Assembly: GCF_004114535.1 (NCBI RefSeq)
Contig: NZ_LBJC01000018.1
Location: 1 to 64,000 of the forward strand
Origin: Bradyrhizobium nanningense
Lineage (GTDB): Bacteria; Pseudomonadota; Alphaproteobacteria; Rhizobiales; Xanthobacteraceae
Length of the DNA: 64,000 nucleotides
Direction: 5' to 3'
Shown here: positions 19,401-27,348 of the stretch, piece by piece
Layout of the letters: each line of letters starts with the position of its first letter
Position numbering within the stretch: position 1 is the stretch's first letter
Made by a program: the position numbers and the translations under genes
The notes under the pieces: generated by a model
What the model was told of the DNA's origin: nothing
What the model saw: the letters and a program-made list of their open reading frames with translations, nothing else
The model's database searches: none

Positions 19401-20503
19401 TGCGCGGGGCGTTCACACAATTGCGACGTCTTCTGTTCGCCAGCATCCTGTGCATGCTGGCGGCGGCGGCGCTCACCTTCGTCGTCGATCCGCTGCAACT
19501 GTTTCGGTCCTCGCGCCTCGCTCTCTATTCCGACGACACGCGGGTGCAGAATGCCGGGTTGATCCGCAGCCAGTCGTTCGACACCGTCTTCATGGGCACC
19601 TCGCTCGCGATCCATTTCCGCCAGAGCGACATCGACCGTGCGCTCAGTGTGCATTCGCTCAAGCTGGCGATGACCGGCTCCAACTCGCGCCAGCAGGCTT
19701 TCGTGCTTGAGCAGGCCATCGACCGCGGCGCCAGGCGCGTGATCTGGGCGATGGACGATTTCATCTTCGTCGATGCCGCCGACATCGAGGCCGATCCCTA
19801 TCTGCCCGTCGACCTCTATCGCGGGACGGTGAAGGGCATTGCGTCCTATCTGTTCAGCGCCACGATGGCGAAGGAATCCCTGTTCGCGCTGCTGCGCTCG
19901 GTTCCGCCATTGCGGCAGCCGCTGGCTCGGGCGGCGCCGTTCCTGCCCGTCAAATTCGCGATGCCCGACGTTGACGACATCTACGCGCTGCCGCGGGATT
20001 TCGACGTCGCGCGCGACTACAATGCGAAGAAGACGCTTGCCGCCTTCAGTTATATCACTCATCCCGCGCGCAGCCGTTTCCTCGGCGAAGGCTACGACTA
20101 TGAGGCCATGGTCCGGCATTTCGAGCAGGATGCCATCGGCCTGATCGCGCGACATCCCGGCGTCACCTTCGACGTCTACCTCCCGCCCTATTCGATCCTG
20201 CAATTCGTCGCGATGCGCGATGCCTCACCCGAGACGCTGAAGATCGTCACGGATCTCACCGCACGCATTGCGCAGCGCCTGACCCAGCTGCCCAATGTGC
20301 GCCTGCACGATTTCCGCGCGATCAAAGCGGTGACGCACGATCTCAACAATTACGGTGACGTCATCCACCATTCGCCGCTGGTGGACGCGATGGTGCTGAG
20401 ATGGCTGGCGAGCGGGGAGTATCGGGTTGATCCGAAAGCGCCGCTCAAGTCGCTGAATGAGCTGAAGGCGCAGGTCGAAGCGTATCGTGTGCCGCAGCCG
20501 TAG
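19400..20503 (+). CDS. Secreted/anchored SGNH-like partner of the MBOAT protein
   Basis: 367 residues, start ATG overlapping the MBOAT stop (TGATG). One N-terminal hydrophobic segment (LLFASILCMLAAAALTFVV) exports or anchors it. Block-I-like 'FMGTSLAIHF' contains a GxS-type Ser, and 'YGDVIHHSPLVDAM' near the C-terminus supplies an Asp-His pair, as in AlgJ/AlgX and DltD-like SGNH proteins. I infer that it completes acyl transfer to the glycan outside the membrane. I do not recognise a named family, so the fold is an inference from motif order and gene pairing. Confidence 0.7.
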   Translation: MRGAFTQLRRLLFASILCMLAAAALTFVVDPLQLFRSSRLALYSDDTRVQNAGLIRSQSFDTVFMGTSLAIHFRQSDIDRALSVHSLKLAMTGSNSRQQAFVLEQAIDRGARRVIWAMDDFIFVDAADIEADPYLPVDLYRGTVKGIASYLFSATMAKESLFALLRSVPPLRQPLARAAPFLPVKFAMPDVDDIYALPRDFDVARDYNAKKTLAAFSYITHPARSRFLGEGYDYEAMVRHFEQDAIGLIARHPGVTFDVYLPPYSILQFVAMRDASPETLKIVTDLTARIAQRLTQLPNVRLHDFRAIKAVTHDLNNYGDVIHHSPLVDAMVLRWLASGEYRVDPKAPLKSLNELKAQVEAYRVPQP

Positions 20504-20517
20504 CCCAACACACCGCC

Positions 20518-20658
20518 GTCGTCCCTGCGAACGCAGGGACCCATAACCCCAGGGAGCAGTTTGGCGAAGACTCGCAGTGAAGAGCTGTTGGCGCGGTACT
20601 ACGACCACGCCCCATCGATAAATCACGCGGTATGGGTCCCTGCGTTCGCAGGGACGAC
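20518..20658. mobile_element. 141-bp MITE-like element with perfect 28-bp terminal inverted repeats
   Basis: Positions 20518-20545 and 20631-20658 are exact reverse complements over 28 bp. Each end is itself a hairpin built on GTCCCTGCG/CGCAGGGAC. The 85-bp centre has no coding potential. It sits between the convergent SGNH-like and aminotransferase genes. Confidence 0.8.
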
Positions 20659-20678
20659 AGCGGAGTTTGTGGCTTGCG

Positions 20679-21866
20679 CTACGCGGCCACCTCGTCGCCG
20701 AGATACGCGACCGCCGCTTCCAGCCCGCCCTTGCCGTGCGGAATCCTCAGCGCGTTCAGACCGATCTCGATCACGCCTAGTGTGCCGAGCAGCATCGGCG
20801 CGTTGACGTGGCCCATATGGGCGATGCGGAAAGCCTGGCCGGAGAGGTCGCCGATGCCGGTGCCGAGCACCACGCCGCACTTGTCCTTGCAATAGCGTTG
20901 CAGCACGGCCGGATCATGCCCGTTGTTCATGGTCACCGTGGTCACGGTGTTGGAGCGCTCGCTGGCCTCCGCCACGTTGAAGCCGAGCACCTGGCCTTCC
21001 GACCATGCGGCAACCGCGCGGCGCGCGGCTTCGCCGAGCAGGCTGTGACGGCGGAAGGCGTTCTCCAGCCCTTCCTCGTGCAGCATGTCGATCGCCTTGC
21101 GCAAAGCGAACAACAGATGCACCGGGGCGGTGCCGGCATATTTGCGATAATTCTCGGTGCCCTCGCGCTCGCTCCAGCTCCAATAGGGCGTCGACATATT
21201 GGCCTTCTTGTGCACCTCGAGCGCGCGCGCATTGGCGGCGACGAAGCCGAGGCCCGGCGGCGTCATCAGGCCCTTTTGTGAGCCGGACATCGCAACATCG
21301 ATGCCCCATTTGTCCATCTCGAACGGCATGCAGCCGAGCGAGGCCACGGTGTCGACCATGTACAGCGCCGGATGGCCGCTCGCCTTGATCGCCTTGCCAA
21401 TCGCCTCGATGTCGTTCTGCACGCCTGAGGCCGTGTCGACCTGGACCACGACGACCGCCTTGATGGTGTGCTCCTTGTCGCGGCGCAGGCGTTCCTCGAC
21501 CTCGTGCGGCCGCACCGCGCGGCGCCAGTCGCCCTTGAGCACCTCGACCTCGGCGCCCATCAGCGCTGCCGCATTGCCCCAGCCGATCGCGAAACGGCCG
21601 CTCTCCAGCACCAGCACCTTGTCGCCGCGCGACAATACGTTGCTGAGCGCCGCTTCCCAGGCGCCGTGACCGTTGGCGATGTAGATGTAGGACTTGCCCT
21701 TGGTCGCAAACAGCTTCGAGATGTCGCCGAGCAGGCTCTCGGTCAGATCGAGCATCTCTTTGGAGTAGATGTCGATCGCCGGACGATGCATCGCCCGCAG
21801 CACCTCGTCGGGCATCGTGGTGGGCCCGGGGATGGCCAGAAACTCCCGGCCCGCGCGAACGGTCAT
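20679..21866 (-). CDS. PLP-dependent aminotransferase (alanine/serine-glyoxylate type)
   Basis: 395 residues, class V aminotransferase. The N-terminus 'EFLAIPGPTTMPDEVLRAMHRP' and the PLP-lysine segment 'DVAMSGSQKGLMTPPGLGFV' are typical of SgaA/AGXT enzymes, which transfer the amino group of Ser or Ala to glyoxylate. 'MVDTVASLG' holds the Asp that contacts the PLP ring. Monocistronic in appearance. Serine-glyoxylate activity would fit C1 or photorespiratory-type metabolism, but no partner gene is nearby, so substrate choice is open. Confidence 0.85.
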   Translation of the reverse strand: MTVRAGREFLAIPGPTTMPDEVLRAMHRPAIDIYSKEMLDLTESLLGDISKLFATKGKSYIYIANGHGAWEAALSNVLSRGDKVLVLESGRFAIGWGNAAALMGAEVEVLKGDWRRAVRPHEVEERLRRDKEHTIKAVVVVQVDTASGVQNDIEAIGKAIKASGHPALYMVDTVASLGCMPFEMDKWGIDVAMSGSQKGLMTPPGLGFVAANARALEVHKKANMSTPYWSWSEREGTENYRKYAGTAPVHLLFALRKAIDMLHEEGLENAFRRHSLLGEAARRAVAAWSEGQVLGFNVAEASERSNTVTTVTMNNGHDPAVLQRYCKDKCGVVLGTGIGDLSGQAFRIAHMGHVNAPMLLGTLGVIEIGLNALRIPHGKGGLEAAVAYLGDEVAA

Positions 21867-21966
21867 TGCTGTCAGTCCTTGTTGCTTGAGAACAGGATGG
21901 TGGGTCGCTGAATCACGTTTTACGCGCGGCTTGGGTTTGAGAAAAGGACGTAAAACGCAGGTCTGG

Positions 21967-22692
21967 TTATCGCTTCGTCTCGCGGCAGCCGGCGGCTTCC
22001 GCCTCCTCGACCGAGCAGAACCAGCGGGTGCCCTTGCTGATCTTCATCTTGATCTGGGTGTACCAGCGGCTGGTCGGCTGGTGAAAGATGCACTCGCCGG
22101 CGCTGTTGACGTTGCCCTTGATGGTGCAATCCGGGGAGGGGGCGACCGGTCCCGAGGCCGAGGCGAGCAGCACTGCATGCGCCCCGTCGGGTGGCTTGGT
22201 CGCGCCCAGGATGGCGGTCTTCTTGTTGCGGACGCGCCAGTCCCAGGGCGCGATGAAGGCCCCCTGCCACATCCCGGCTTTTGCCTCACGCGCGGCCTTT
22301 TCGTCGGCTTCGTAATCGTGGGACATGCGGGTGTAGGCCAGCGCCCAGCCGCTGCGCACCAGCCATTTCTGGATGTCCTCGCCGCCGACCTCGCAGCGCG
22401 CCACGGTGCGGCCGCGCCGGTCGATCGATCTCGTATGGCAGACCCAATTCTTGCCGTCAGCGTATTTGGCGAGCTCGTCGCGCGCCGCGACGCCGCAGGT
22501 CCAGCGCTCGGTCTTGGTATTGAGGCAGAGCTGGTCGATCGCAGGCGCGTCGATGCCACCGAGCCGGATCCGCGTATTGCCGATCACGACGGTATCGCCG
22601 GCGCGGACCTTCGCCGTGCCGGTGATGTCGGCGGCCTGGGCCAGCGAAGGCAATGCAAGGAGAGACAGCGCAATGAGGATCTTTCGCAACAT
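21967..22692 (-). CDS. Exported SNase-like (thermonuclease family) protein, catalytic Glu replaced
   Basis: 241 residues from the ATG at 22692; a longer frame has no signal peptide at its start. Signal peptide 'MLRKILIALSLLALPSLAQA' then an SNase OB-fold: 'VRAGDTVVIGNTRIRLGGIDAPAIDQLC'. In active nucleases the residue after 'DxP' is Glu; here it is Ala (codon GCG). The Arg equivalents (IRL, GRTVARCEV) remain. About 80 C-terminal residues with four Cys (CTIKGN, ECIFHQ, WFCSVEEAEAAGC) form an extra module. Probably periplasmic; the nuclease activity is doubtful and DNA or ligand binding is possible. Confidence 0.8.
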   Translation of the reverse strand: MLRKILIALSLLALPSLAQAADITGTAKVRAGDTVVIGNTRIRLGGIDAPAIDQLCLNTKTERWTCGVAARDELAKYADGKNWVCHTRSIDRRGRTVARCEVGGEDIQKWLVRSGWALAYTRMSHDYEADEKAAREAKAGMWQGAFIAPWDWRVRNKKTAILGATKPPDGAHAVLLASASGPVAPSPDCTIKGNVNSAGECIFHQPTSRWYTQIKMKISKGTRWFCSVEEAEAAGCRETKR

Positions 22693-22816
22693 GCCGGTCC
22701 GCGTGTGTTGAATCTCGATAGACGCTGCAATTGTGGTCGGGTTTTGGCCTGTCGGCCAGCTTGTGCCTGACGGATGGGCTTTCAACTTCCTGTCATCGGT
22801 CGACGGTCTCTCGCCT

Positions 22817-22974
22817 CGTGTCCCGGACGCGGTGCGGCGTGCAACGCCGCTCCGCAGAGCCGGGACCCAGAAATTGACAGACACATTTCGGGGAGGCATG
22901 GGCCCCGGCTCTGCAGCGCACCGCACCGGACGATGCTTCGCATCGCCGGGGCCGCTGCGCTGCGTCCGGAGCAC
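22817..22974. repeat. Intergenic palindromic element related to 3920-4054
   Basis: CGTGTCCCGGACGC (22817-22830) and GCGTCCGGAGCAC (from 22962) are inverted with one indel-like mismatch. Shorter nested palindromes (GGCGTGCAACGCC, GATGCTTCGCATC) lie inside. It resembles the element at 3920-4054 in its outer arms. It separates the SNase gene from the end of the next minus-strand gene and contains nothing else I can support. Confidence 0.6.
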
Positions 22975-22984
22975 CGAGACCATC

Positions 22985-24712
22985 TCACCCCCGCGCCATC
23001 ACCCGCTTCGCCACCGCAAGTCCCATCAGCACGAACGCCGAGGTCACCTCCGGCCCGCCCACCAAAATCCGCGTCGGCGTCTTCATCTTGTTCCACTCAT
23101 AGGCGCGGAACGGGCCGCGGCGGCCGCCTTCGCCGACGGCACTGAGGATCACGTTCAGTGCCGGTGTGAAGGCGCGCGGGTCGGCACCGAGATGGCCGAG
23201 CGCGATCAGCGCCAGCGCCGCGTCGAACACGTTCATCTCCGCGGCCATCAGCTCGCCCTTGACGTAGGACAGCACGCGATGGCGGATGAAGTCGAAATCG
23301 CCAGCGGGATCGATCGCGGCCTGCGCCGCCAGCGGCAGCGCCAGGAAGGCCGCATAGCAGCGGCCAAAATAGGCGCTGTAGAGTTCCGGCAGGTAATAGA
23401 TGTGCGAGCGCGGATTGGCGAAGGCGCCGCTCGCGGCCAGCCGCTTCTGGAAGCCGATGATGCGATGCACCGTGGCGAGCCGCGACGGTGTCTCCAAGAT
23501 TTTCCAGCGCGCGAGGTTGCGAAAGCTCACCTCGAGAATGTCGAGATTGAGCGTCGGATCGAGATCGTTGCCGTAGGGACGCTCGCCTTTGAGGTTGTCG
23601 ATCCAGGTCGCGACCCCGCCCTCGTAGTCGATATTGTCGTTGAGCGGCACGGTCACGCGCGGCGCGTTGATTCCGGCGCGCACCTGGTAGCCTGAATAGA
23701 AGTCGAGCAGCGGCTGGTCGATGATCGGATCGAGGCAGCCGGCCTGCGTCGCTGCCGAGATCGAGCAGGCCGTGGTGTCGCAATCCGGCACGTAGATTCC
23801 AAAGCCGAGATCCTGCTTGATCTGCGCGAAGTAGCGCGAGAAGCGCGGATGCGGCGCGGGCGCCAGCGCAGTGACGACGTTGAAGCGCGCGCCGTCGATC
23901 CCCTCGACCTCTTCGCGGCTGATGTTGACGCAGAAATTCACCATGTCGGCGATGGCACGCTCTGCGGCGACCTTGTCGGCCTGCGATGCGAGGCCGGTCT
24001 CGCCGTAGCTCAGCAGCGCTTCGATGAAGAACGCGTCGTAATAGGCCGAGCGGTGCCGGATCTGCACCGGCTCCCACATCGGCTCGGCGATCCCTCGCCA
24101 GGGCGGATTGACGACGGCCCGGGCTGGCGAGCGCGCGATGAAGACGCGGGCGAGGTTGAACAGCAGCGAGGAATTCTTGTAGCCGCGGGCGTTGAGGCCC
24201 GTGAGCGCCATGATCAGCTCGCGGCCGCGGAAATCGGGATCGCCGATCAAGTTGAAGGCGGCATAGGTCGGCAGAAAGCCGTTCTTGCGGTAGGACCCGA
24301 GCAGATGCTGCGCGCAGTCGCGGATTGCGCCGTCGATCTGCGCCTGCGGCGGCGCCGAGCGGGTGAACATCGCCGGGGGCGGCTTGGGGTGGTCGAGCGC
24401 GATGCTGTCGACGAGATCGGCGACCGGCTGGCCGACCGCCGTCCAGTCGGGTTCGGCCTCGTCGCGGGCGCGAACCAGCGCCTCGCGCAGCGCCGTCAGC
24501 CTGGCCTCGTCGCGCAGCTCGGGCAGCCCGGCCCGCCGCAGCAGCACCCGCAGCGCGGGATTGCCGAGCGCGGTCTTGTAGAACTTGGCCAGATGCGGAT
24601 CGCCGCTGGCCCGGCCGGACAATACGGGATCGCACACATCGTAAAGCGAGGGGCCGTCCTTCGGCGCCAGCAGCGCCCGGCAGGCGGCGCCGGCAAAATA
24701 TTGAATGCTCAT
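22985..24712 (-). CDS. Unassigned 575-aa protein with DxDTT motif (possible alpha-toroid, terpene-cyclase-like)
   Basis: Start chosen at 24712 (MSIQYFAGAAC); the frame runs 40 codons further upstream without a ribosome-binding site. The protein is helix-rich, has no signal peptide or membrane segment, and contains 'YVPDCDTTACSISAATQAG' with D310 and D312. This D-x-D-T-T-A arrangement resembles the DxDD/DxDTT catalytic motif of class II terpene cyclases, and length (575 aa) is in the range of bacterial squalene-hopene or diterpene class II enzymes. Further Asp-rich stretches are 'NDNIDYEGGVATWIDN' and 'YGNDLDPTLNLDI'. I do not recognise a named family and the QW repeats of hopene cyclases are not evident. 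No isoprenoid genes adjoin it. Confidence 0.7.
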   Translation of the reverse strand: MSIQYFAGAACRALLAPKDGPSLYDVCDPVLSGRASGDPHLAKFYKTALGNPALRVLLRRAGLPELRDEARLTALREALVRARDEAEPDWTAVGQPVADLVDSIALDHPKPPPAMFTRSAPPQAQIDGAIRDCAQHLLGSYRKNGFLPTYAAFNLIGDPDFRGRELIMALTGLNARGYKNSSLLFNLARVFIARSPARAVVNPPWRGIAEPMWEPVQIRHRSAYYDAFFIEALLSYGETGLASQADKVAAERAIADMVNFCVNISREEVEGIDGARFNVVTALAPAPHPRFSRYFAQIKQDLGFGIYVPDCDTTACSISAATQAGCLDPIIDQPLLDFYSGYQVRAGINAPRVTVPLNDNIDYEGGVATWIDNLKGERPYGNDLDPTLNLDILEVSFRNLARWKILETPSRLATVHRIIGFQKRLAASGAFANPRSHIYYLPELYSAYFGRCYAAFLALPLAAQAAIDPAGDFDFIRHRVLSYVKGELMAAEMNVFDAALALIALGHLGADPRAFTPALNVILSAVGEGGRRGPFRAYEWNKMKTPTRILVGGPEVTSAFVLMGLAVAKRVMARG

Positions 24713-25145
24713 GAAATACCTGGTCGCGGGGACTTTGGCGGGGTTTGGCCGGGGGCCGGCCAGCGCGCTCCCAGCCACGCGCCACCCCCTGCAAGTCGTT
24801 GAAAAAGCTACCCGGATTCGCAGGAAATACAAATGTGATGGAGGTCACGGAAAAAGCCGGCACGAAGGCTGCATGATTGAGGCTTGCAGACGGCCCGGGG
24901 AGCTAAAAACGCACAAATCGAGGCGGGAGAATTAACGAACATCGTCAGATACTTAGCTCAAATTTTGGGCAATCTATTGCCGGGCACCCTATATCCGGTT
25001 TAAAGGTTTGTTTGGTGCGGCGCCGCAAATTGCGCGCAATTCGGGGGCACATCCCCGGCCAATCCCTCAAACCTAAAGACGCTATCGCGCTACTCAAACA
25101 GTGTGTGCGCGCTTGGCTGGTCTTTGGCACAGGAAACGAACCGAG
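24713..25145. other. 433-bp intergenic region, promoter side of the pseudo-caspase gene
   Basis: Upstream region of two divergent genes. No ORF is convincing. CCGGCACGAAGGCTGCA (24857-24873) has GG and GC separated by 10 bp and two mismatches to the sigma-54 -24/-12 consensus; it points toward the 25146 gene but is about 270 bp away, so it is a weak candidate. The segment 24950-25060 is visibly A/T-richer than its surroundings. Confidence 0.3.
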
Positions 25146-25994
25146 ATGAATGTAAAGCAGCTCGACCTTTCCCGACGCACCATCGCGGTGGCCGCGGCCT
25201 TAATCGGCACGGTCTCGCTGGTGATCGGCGCCCATGCTGCTCTCAACATGCGTGCGATCGATGCCGCCAAGGCCGTCTCGACCGACCAGATCACCGGCTC
25301 GATCGGCCAGTCCTCGCGCCTCGCGCTCGTTATCGGCAATGGACATTATCCCGACGCCAGCGCGCCGCTGACGCAGTCGATCAACGACGCCCGCGCGCTG
25401 TCCTCGTCCCTGCGCAAGAACGGCTTTGACGTCGACATGGTGGAAGACGCGACCCGCGACGACATGGTCCGCGCCGTGAATCGCCTGAAGTCCCGGATCA
25501 AGCGCGACACCGTCGTCATGCTGTTCTTCGGCGGCTACGGCGTGCAGGCCGGCCGCGAGAGCTACATGCTGCCGGTCGATGCCGTGATCTGGAAGGAAAA
25601 GGACGTCCGCCGCCAAGGCGTGTCGATCGAGGGCGTGCTCGACATGATGAAGGAGCAGGGCGCCAAGGCCAAGCTCGTCGTCGTCGACGCCTCCCGTCGG
25701 AACCCCTACGAGCGCCGCTTCCGCTCCTACAGCCACGGTCTCGCGCCGATCAGCGCGTCGGACAACGCGCTGATCCTGACCTCGGCCTCGCCCGGCAAGG
25801 TCGTCGATGACGGCAAGGGCGAGCACAGCGTGCTGGTCGGCGAGTTGCTGAACAACCTCAATGGGCAGAGCAGCGCCGAAAGCGCTTTCAACAAGACCCG
25901 CCTGGCCATCTCCCGCGCCAGCGAAGGCGACCAGGTCCCGACGGTCTCCTCCTCGCTGCTCGAAGACGTTCATTTCGGCGAAGCCGGCGGCTAG
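25146..25994 (+). CDS. Caspase-like (peptidase C14 p20) protein with both catalytic residues replaced
   Basis: 282 residues. An N-terminal hydrophobic segment (~13-32) anchors or exports it. The p20-like core starts at 'RLALVIGNGHYPDASAPLTQSINDA'. Where active enzymes have His in an S-G-H-G turn, this protein has 'FFGGYGVQAGRESYMLPVD' (Tyr), and where they have Cys in 'DACR' it has 'VVDASRRNPYERRF' (Ser). It is therefore predicted to be proteolytically dead or to use an altered dyad; Tyr-Ser variants are known among alphaproteobacterial caspase homologues. It resembles the TPR-bearing protein at 47578-49116. GAACCGAG precedes the ATG. No partner gene is adjacent on this strand. Confidence 0.88.
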   Translation: MNVKQLDLSRRTIAVAAALIGTVSLVIGAHAALNMRAIDAAKAVSTDQITGSIGQSSRLALVIGNGHYPDASAPLTQSINDARALSSSLRKNGFDVDMVEDATRDDMVRAVNRLKSRIKRDTVVMLFFGGYGVQAGRESYMLPVDAVIWKEKDVRRQGVSIEGVLDMMKEQGAKAKLVVVDASRRNPYERRFRSYSHGLAPISASDNALILTSASPGKVVDDGKGEHSVLVGELLNNLNGQSSAESAFNKTRLAISRASEGDQVPTVSSSLLEDVHFGEAGG

Positions 25995-26006
25995 ATTTTT
26001 CGCTGT

Positions 26007-26138
26007 CGTAGGGTGGATTAGCCCTGCGATTGCGCGGAGCGCAATCGCTCGGCGTAATCCACCACTTCTATTCTCATCTTCTATTCTTATCGCGGAAAGC
26101 AAAGCGGTGGATTACGCCTTCGGCTAATCCACCCTACG
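26007..26138. repeat. 132-bp element with two nested inverted repeats
   Basis: Outer arms of 17 bp, CGTAGGGTGGATTAGCC (26007-26023) and its exact complement at 26122-26138. Inner arms of 13 bp, GGCGTAATCCACC (26051-26063) and its exact complement (26106-26118). The A/T-rich centre is non-coding. It lies between convergent genes and may serve as a shared terminator. This GTAGGGTGGATTAG motif is a familiar dispersed repeat in Bradyrhizobium-type genomes. Confidence 0.75.
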
Positions 26139-26168
26139 GCATGCGTGCGTGACGCACGATCGTGCTGC

Positions 26169-27059
26169 TTACTTCGCCGCTTCCGCGGCCATCACCGGGC
26201 GCACCGGGTCGCCTTCACGCAACAGCGCGCCGGCGCGGGCGACGACGACATCGCCTTCGTTGAGGCCCTCACGGACCTCGATATTGCCGCCCGACATCAA
26301 GCCGACTTCGACACGCTTGGTCTCGACGCGGTTGCGGCGGATCACCTGCACCACGGTGCCGGCCGAGGAATATTGCACGGCCGTTAGCGGCACCGCGACG
26401 TTGCAGCTCTGCCCGGTCTTGATCAACGCACGCCCGCTCGCCTTCAGCAGCAGCCGCTTCTGCGAGGAGATGCCGATATAGACCATGCCCTGCTGGATGT
26501 TGGGCTCGACGGTCGGGCCGATGCGGCGCACCTTGCCGTCGATGTCGCCGCTACCTGCGATCCGCACCATCGCCGGCTGATTGACGGCGAGCTTGCGCAC
26601 ATCGGTGGTCGCCACGAGGCCAACGAGATCGTATTCGCTGCGCGCCACGATCGTGAACAGCGCCTCGCCCTTGGCCGAGGCGAAATTGCCGATCTGGGCG
26701 GTCGACGTCGCGATCACGCCCGCCACGGGCGCGGTGACCTGCAGCGTGCCGCTCTCGGGCAGCGCCAGCCGCGCCAGCACCTGGCCGGCGGTGGTGGTGT
26801 CGCCGGCTTCCGCCAGCACGTCCGTGACCTTCAGGCCCGGACGCTCGGGCCGCACCGAGGTTTCCTCCCGCGCGACGATCGTGCCGGTGGCCTCGACGAT
26901 GTTGGAGAAGCAGGATTTTGCGACTTTCAGCACCGTGACCGCCGGCCCCTTGGGCGCCCCGTCATCGGCGGCCCTGGCCGGATATTGACCGAGGACCAGC
27001 GCGCCGGCGACGGCTGCGGGACACAGGTTTCGAACAACGGTACGGGGCAAACGACGCAT
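26169..27059 (-). CDS. Orphan RND/HlyD-type periplasmic adaptor protein
   Basis: 296 residues from the ATG at 27059. Signal peptide followed by a lipoyl-like/barrel-sandwich region: 'SCFSNIVEATGTIVAREETSVRPERPGLKVTDVLAEAGDTTTAGQVLARL' and 'VTAPVAGVIATSTAQIGNFAS', then a beta-barrel domain ('MVRIAGSGDIDGKVRRIGPTVE') and a membrane-proximal end ('VEVGLMSGGNIEVREGLNEGDVVVARAG'). It lacks a long coiled-coil hairpin. It is paralogous to the adaptor at 45675-46604 (shared CFS, VVVA/IVVADAG...LxxGDxI patterns), but here no pump gene is adjacent. Confidence 0.85.
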   Translation of the reverse strand: MRRLPRTVVRNLCPAAVAGALVLGQYPARAADDGAPKGPAVTVLKVAKSCFSNIVEATGTIVAREETSVRPERPGLKVTDVLAEAGDTTTAGQVLARLALPESGTLQVTAPVAGVIATSTAQIGNFASAKGEALFTIVARSEYDLVGLVATTDVRKLAVNQPAMVRIAGSGDIDGKVRRIGPTVEPNIQQGMVYIGISSQKRLLLKASGRALIKTGQSCNVAVPLTAVQYSSAGTVVQVIRRNRVETKRVEVGLMSGGNIEVREGLNEGDVVVARAGALLREGDPVRPVMAAEAAK

Positions 27060-27348
27060 CGGAAATTCCACGGATTCTATGCTTCCAATCGATAGCAGAT
27101 GGCAGCTGTGCGGACTACGGCAGCATGGCTCAAAAAAGCAGGCCATGCCGCCGCGGGCCGCCGCGGCAAGTCTTTGATTAGTCGCGGGATTGGAGAACAG
27201 GTTCGCCTCTTATGGGCGGTGCCCCCGCGGCCGGGGCTACTCCCAAAGTGCCACACTCACGGTCTTCTCACAGGACAGGGCCGCCTGTAAGGAACTAGGA
27301 TAGGGTGACGCGGTCTTGCCGCCGCACGACGCATGGTCGAGAGGTGGG

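Noticed and set aside
22713..22983. N-terminal extension of the SNase-like gene to 22983
   Set aside because: The extension runs through a palindromic repeat and would bury the signal peptide; the ATG at 22692 is preferred.
24857..24873. Sigma-54 promoter for the pseudo-caspase gene
   Set aside because: GG-N10-GC spacing fits but two consensus positions differ and it is ~270 bp from the start; reported only as a weak note.
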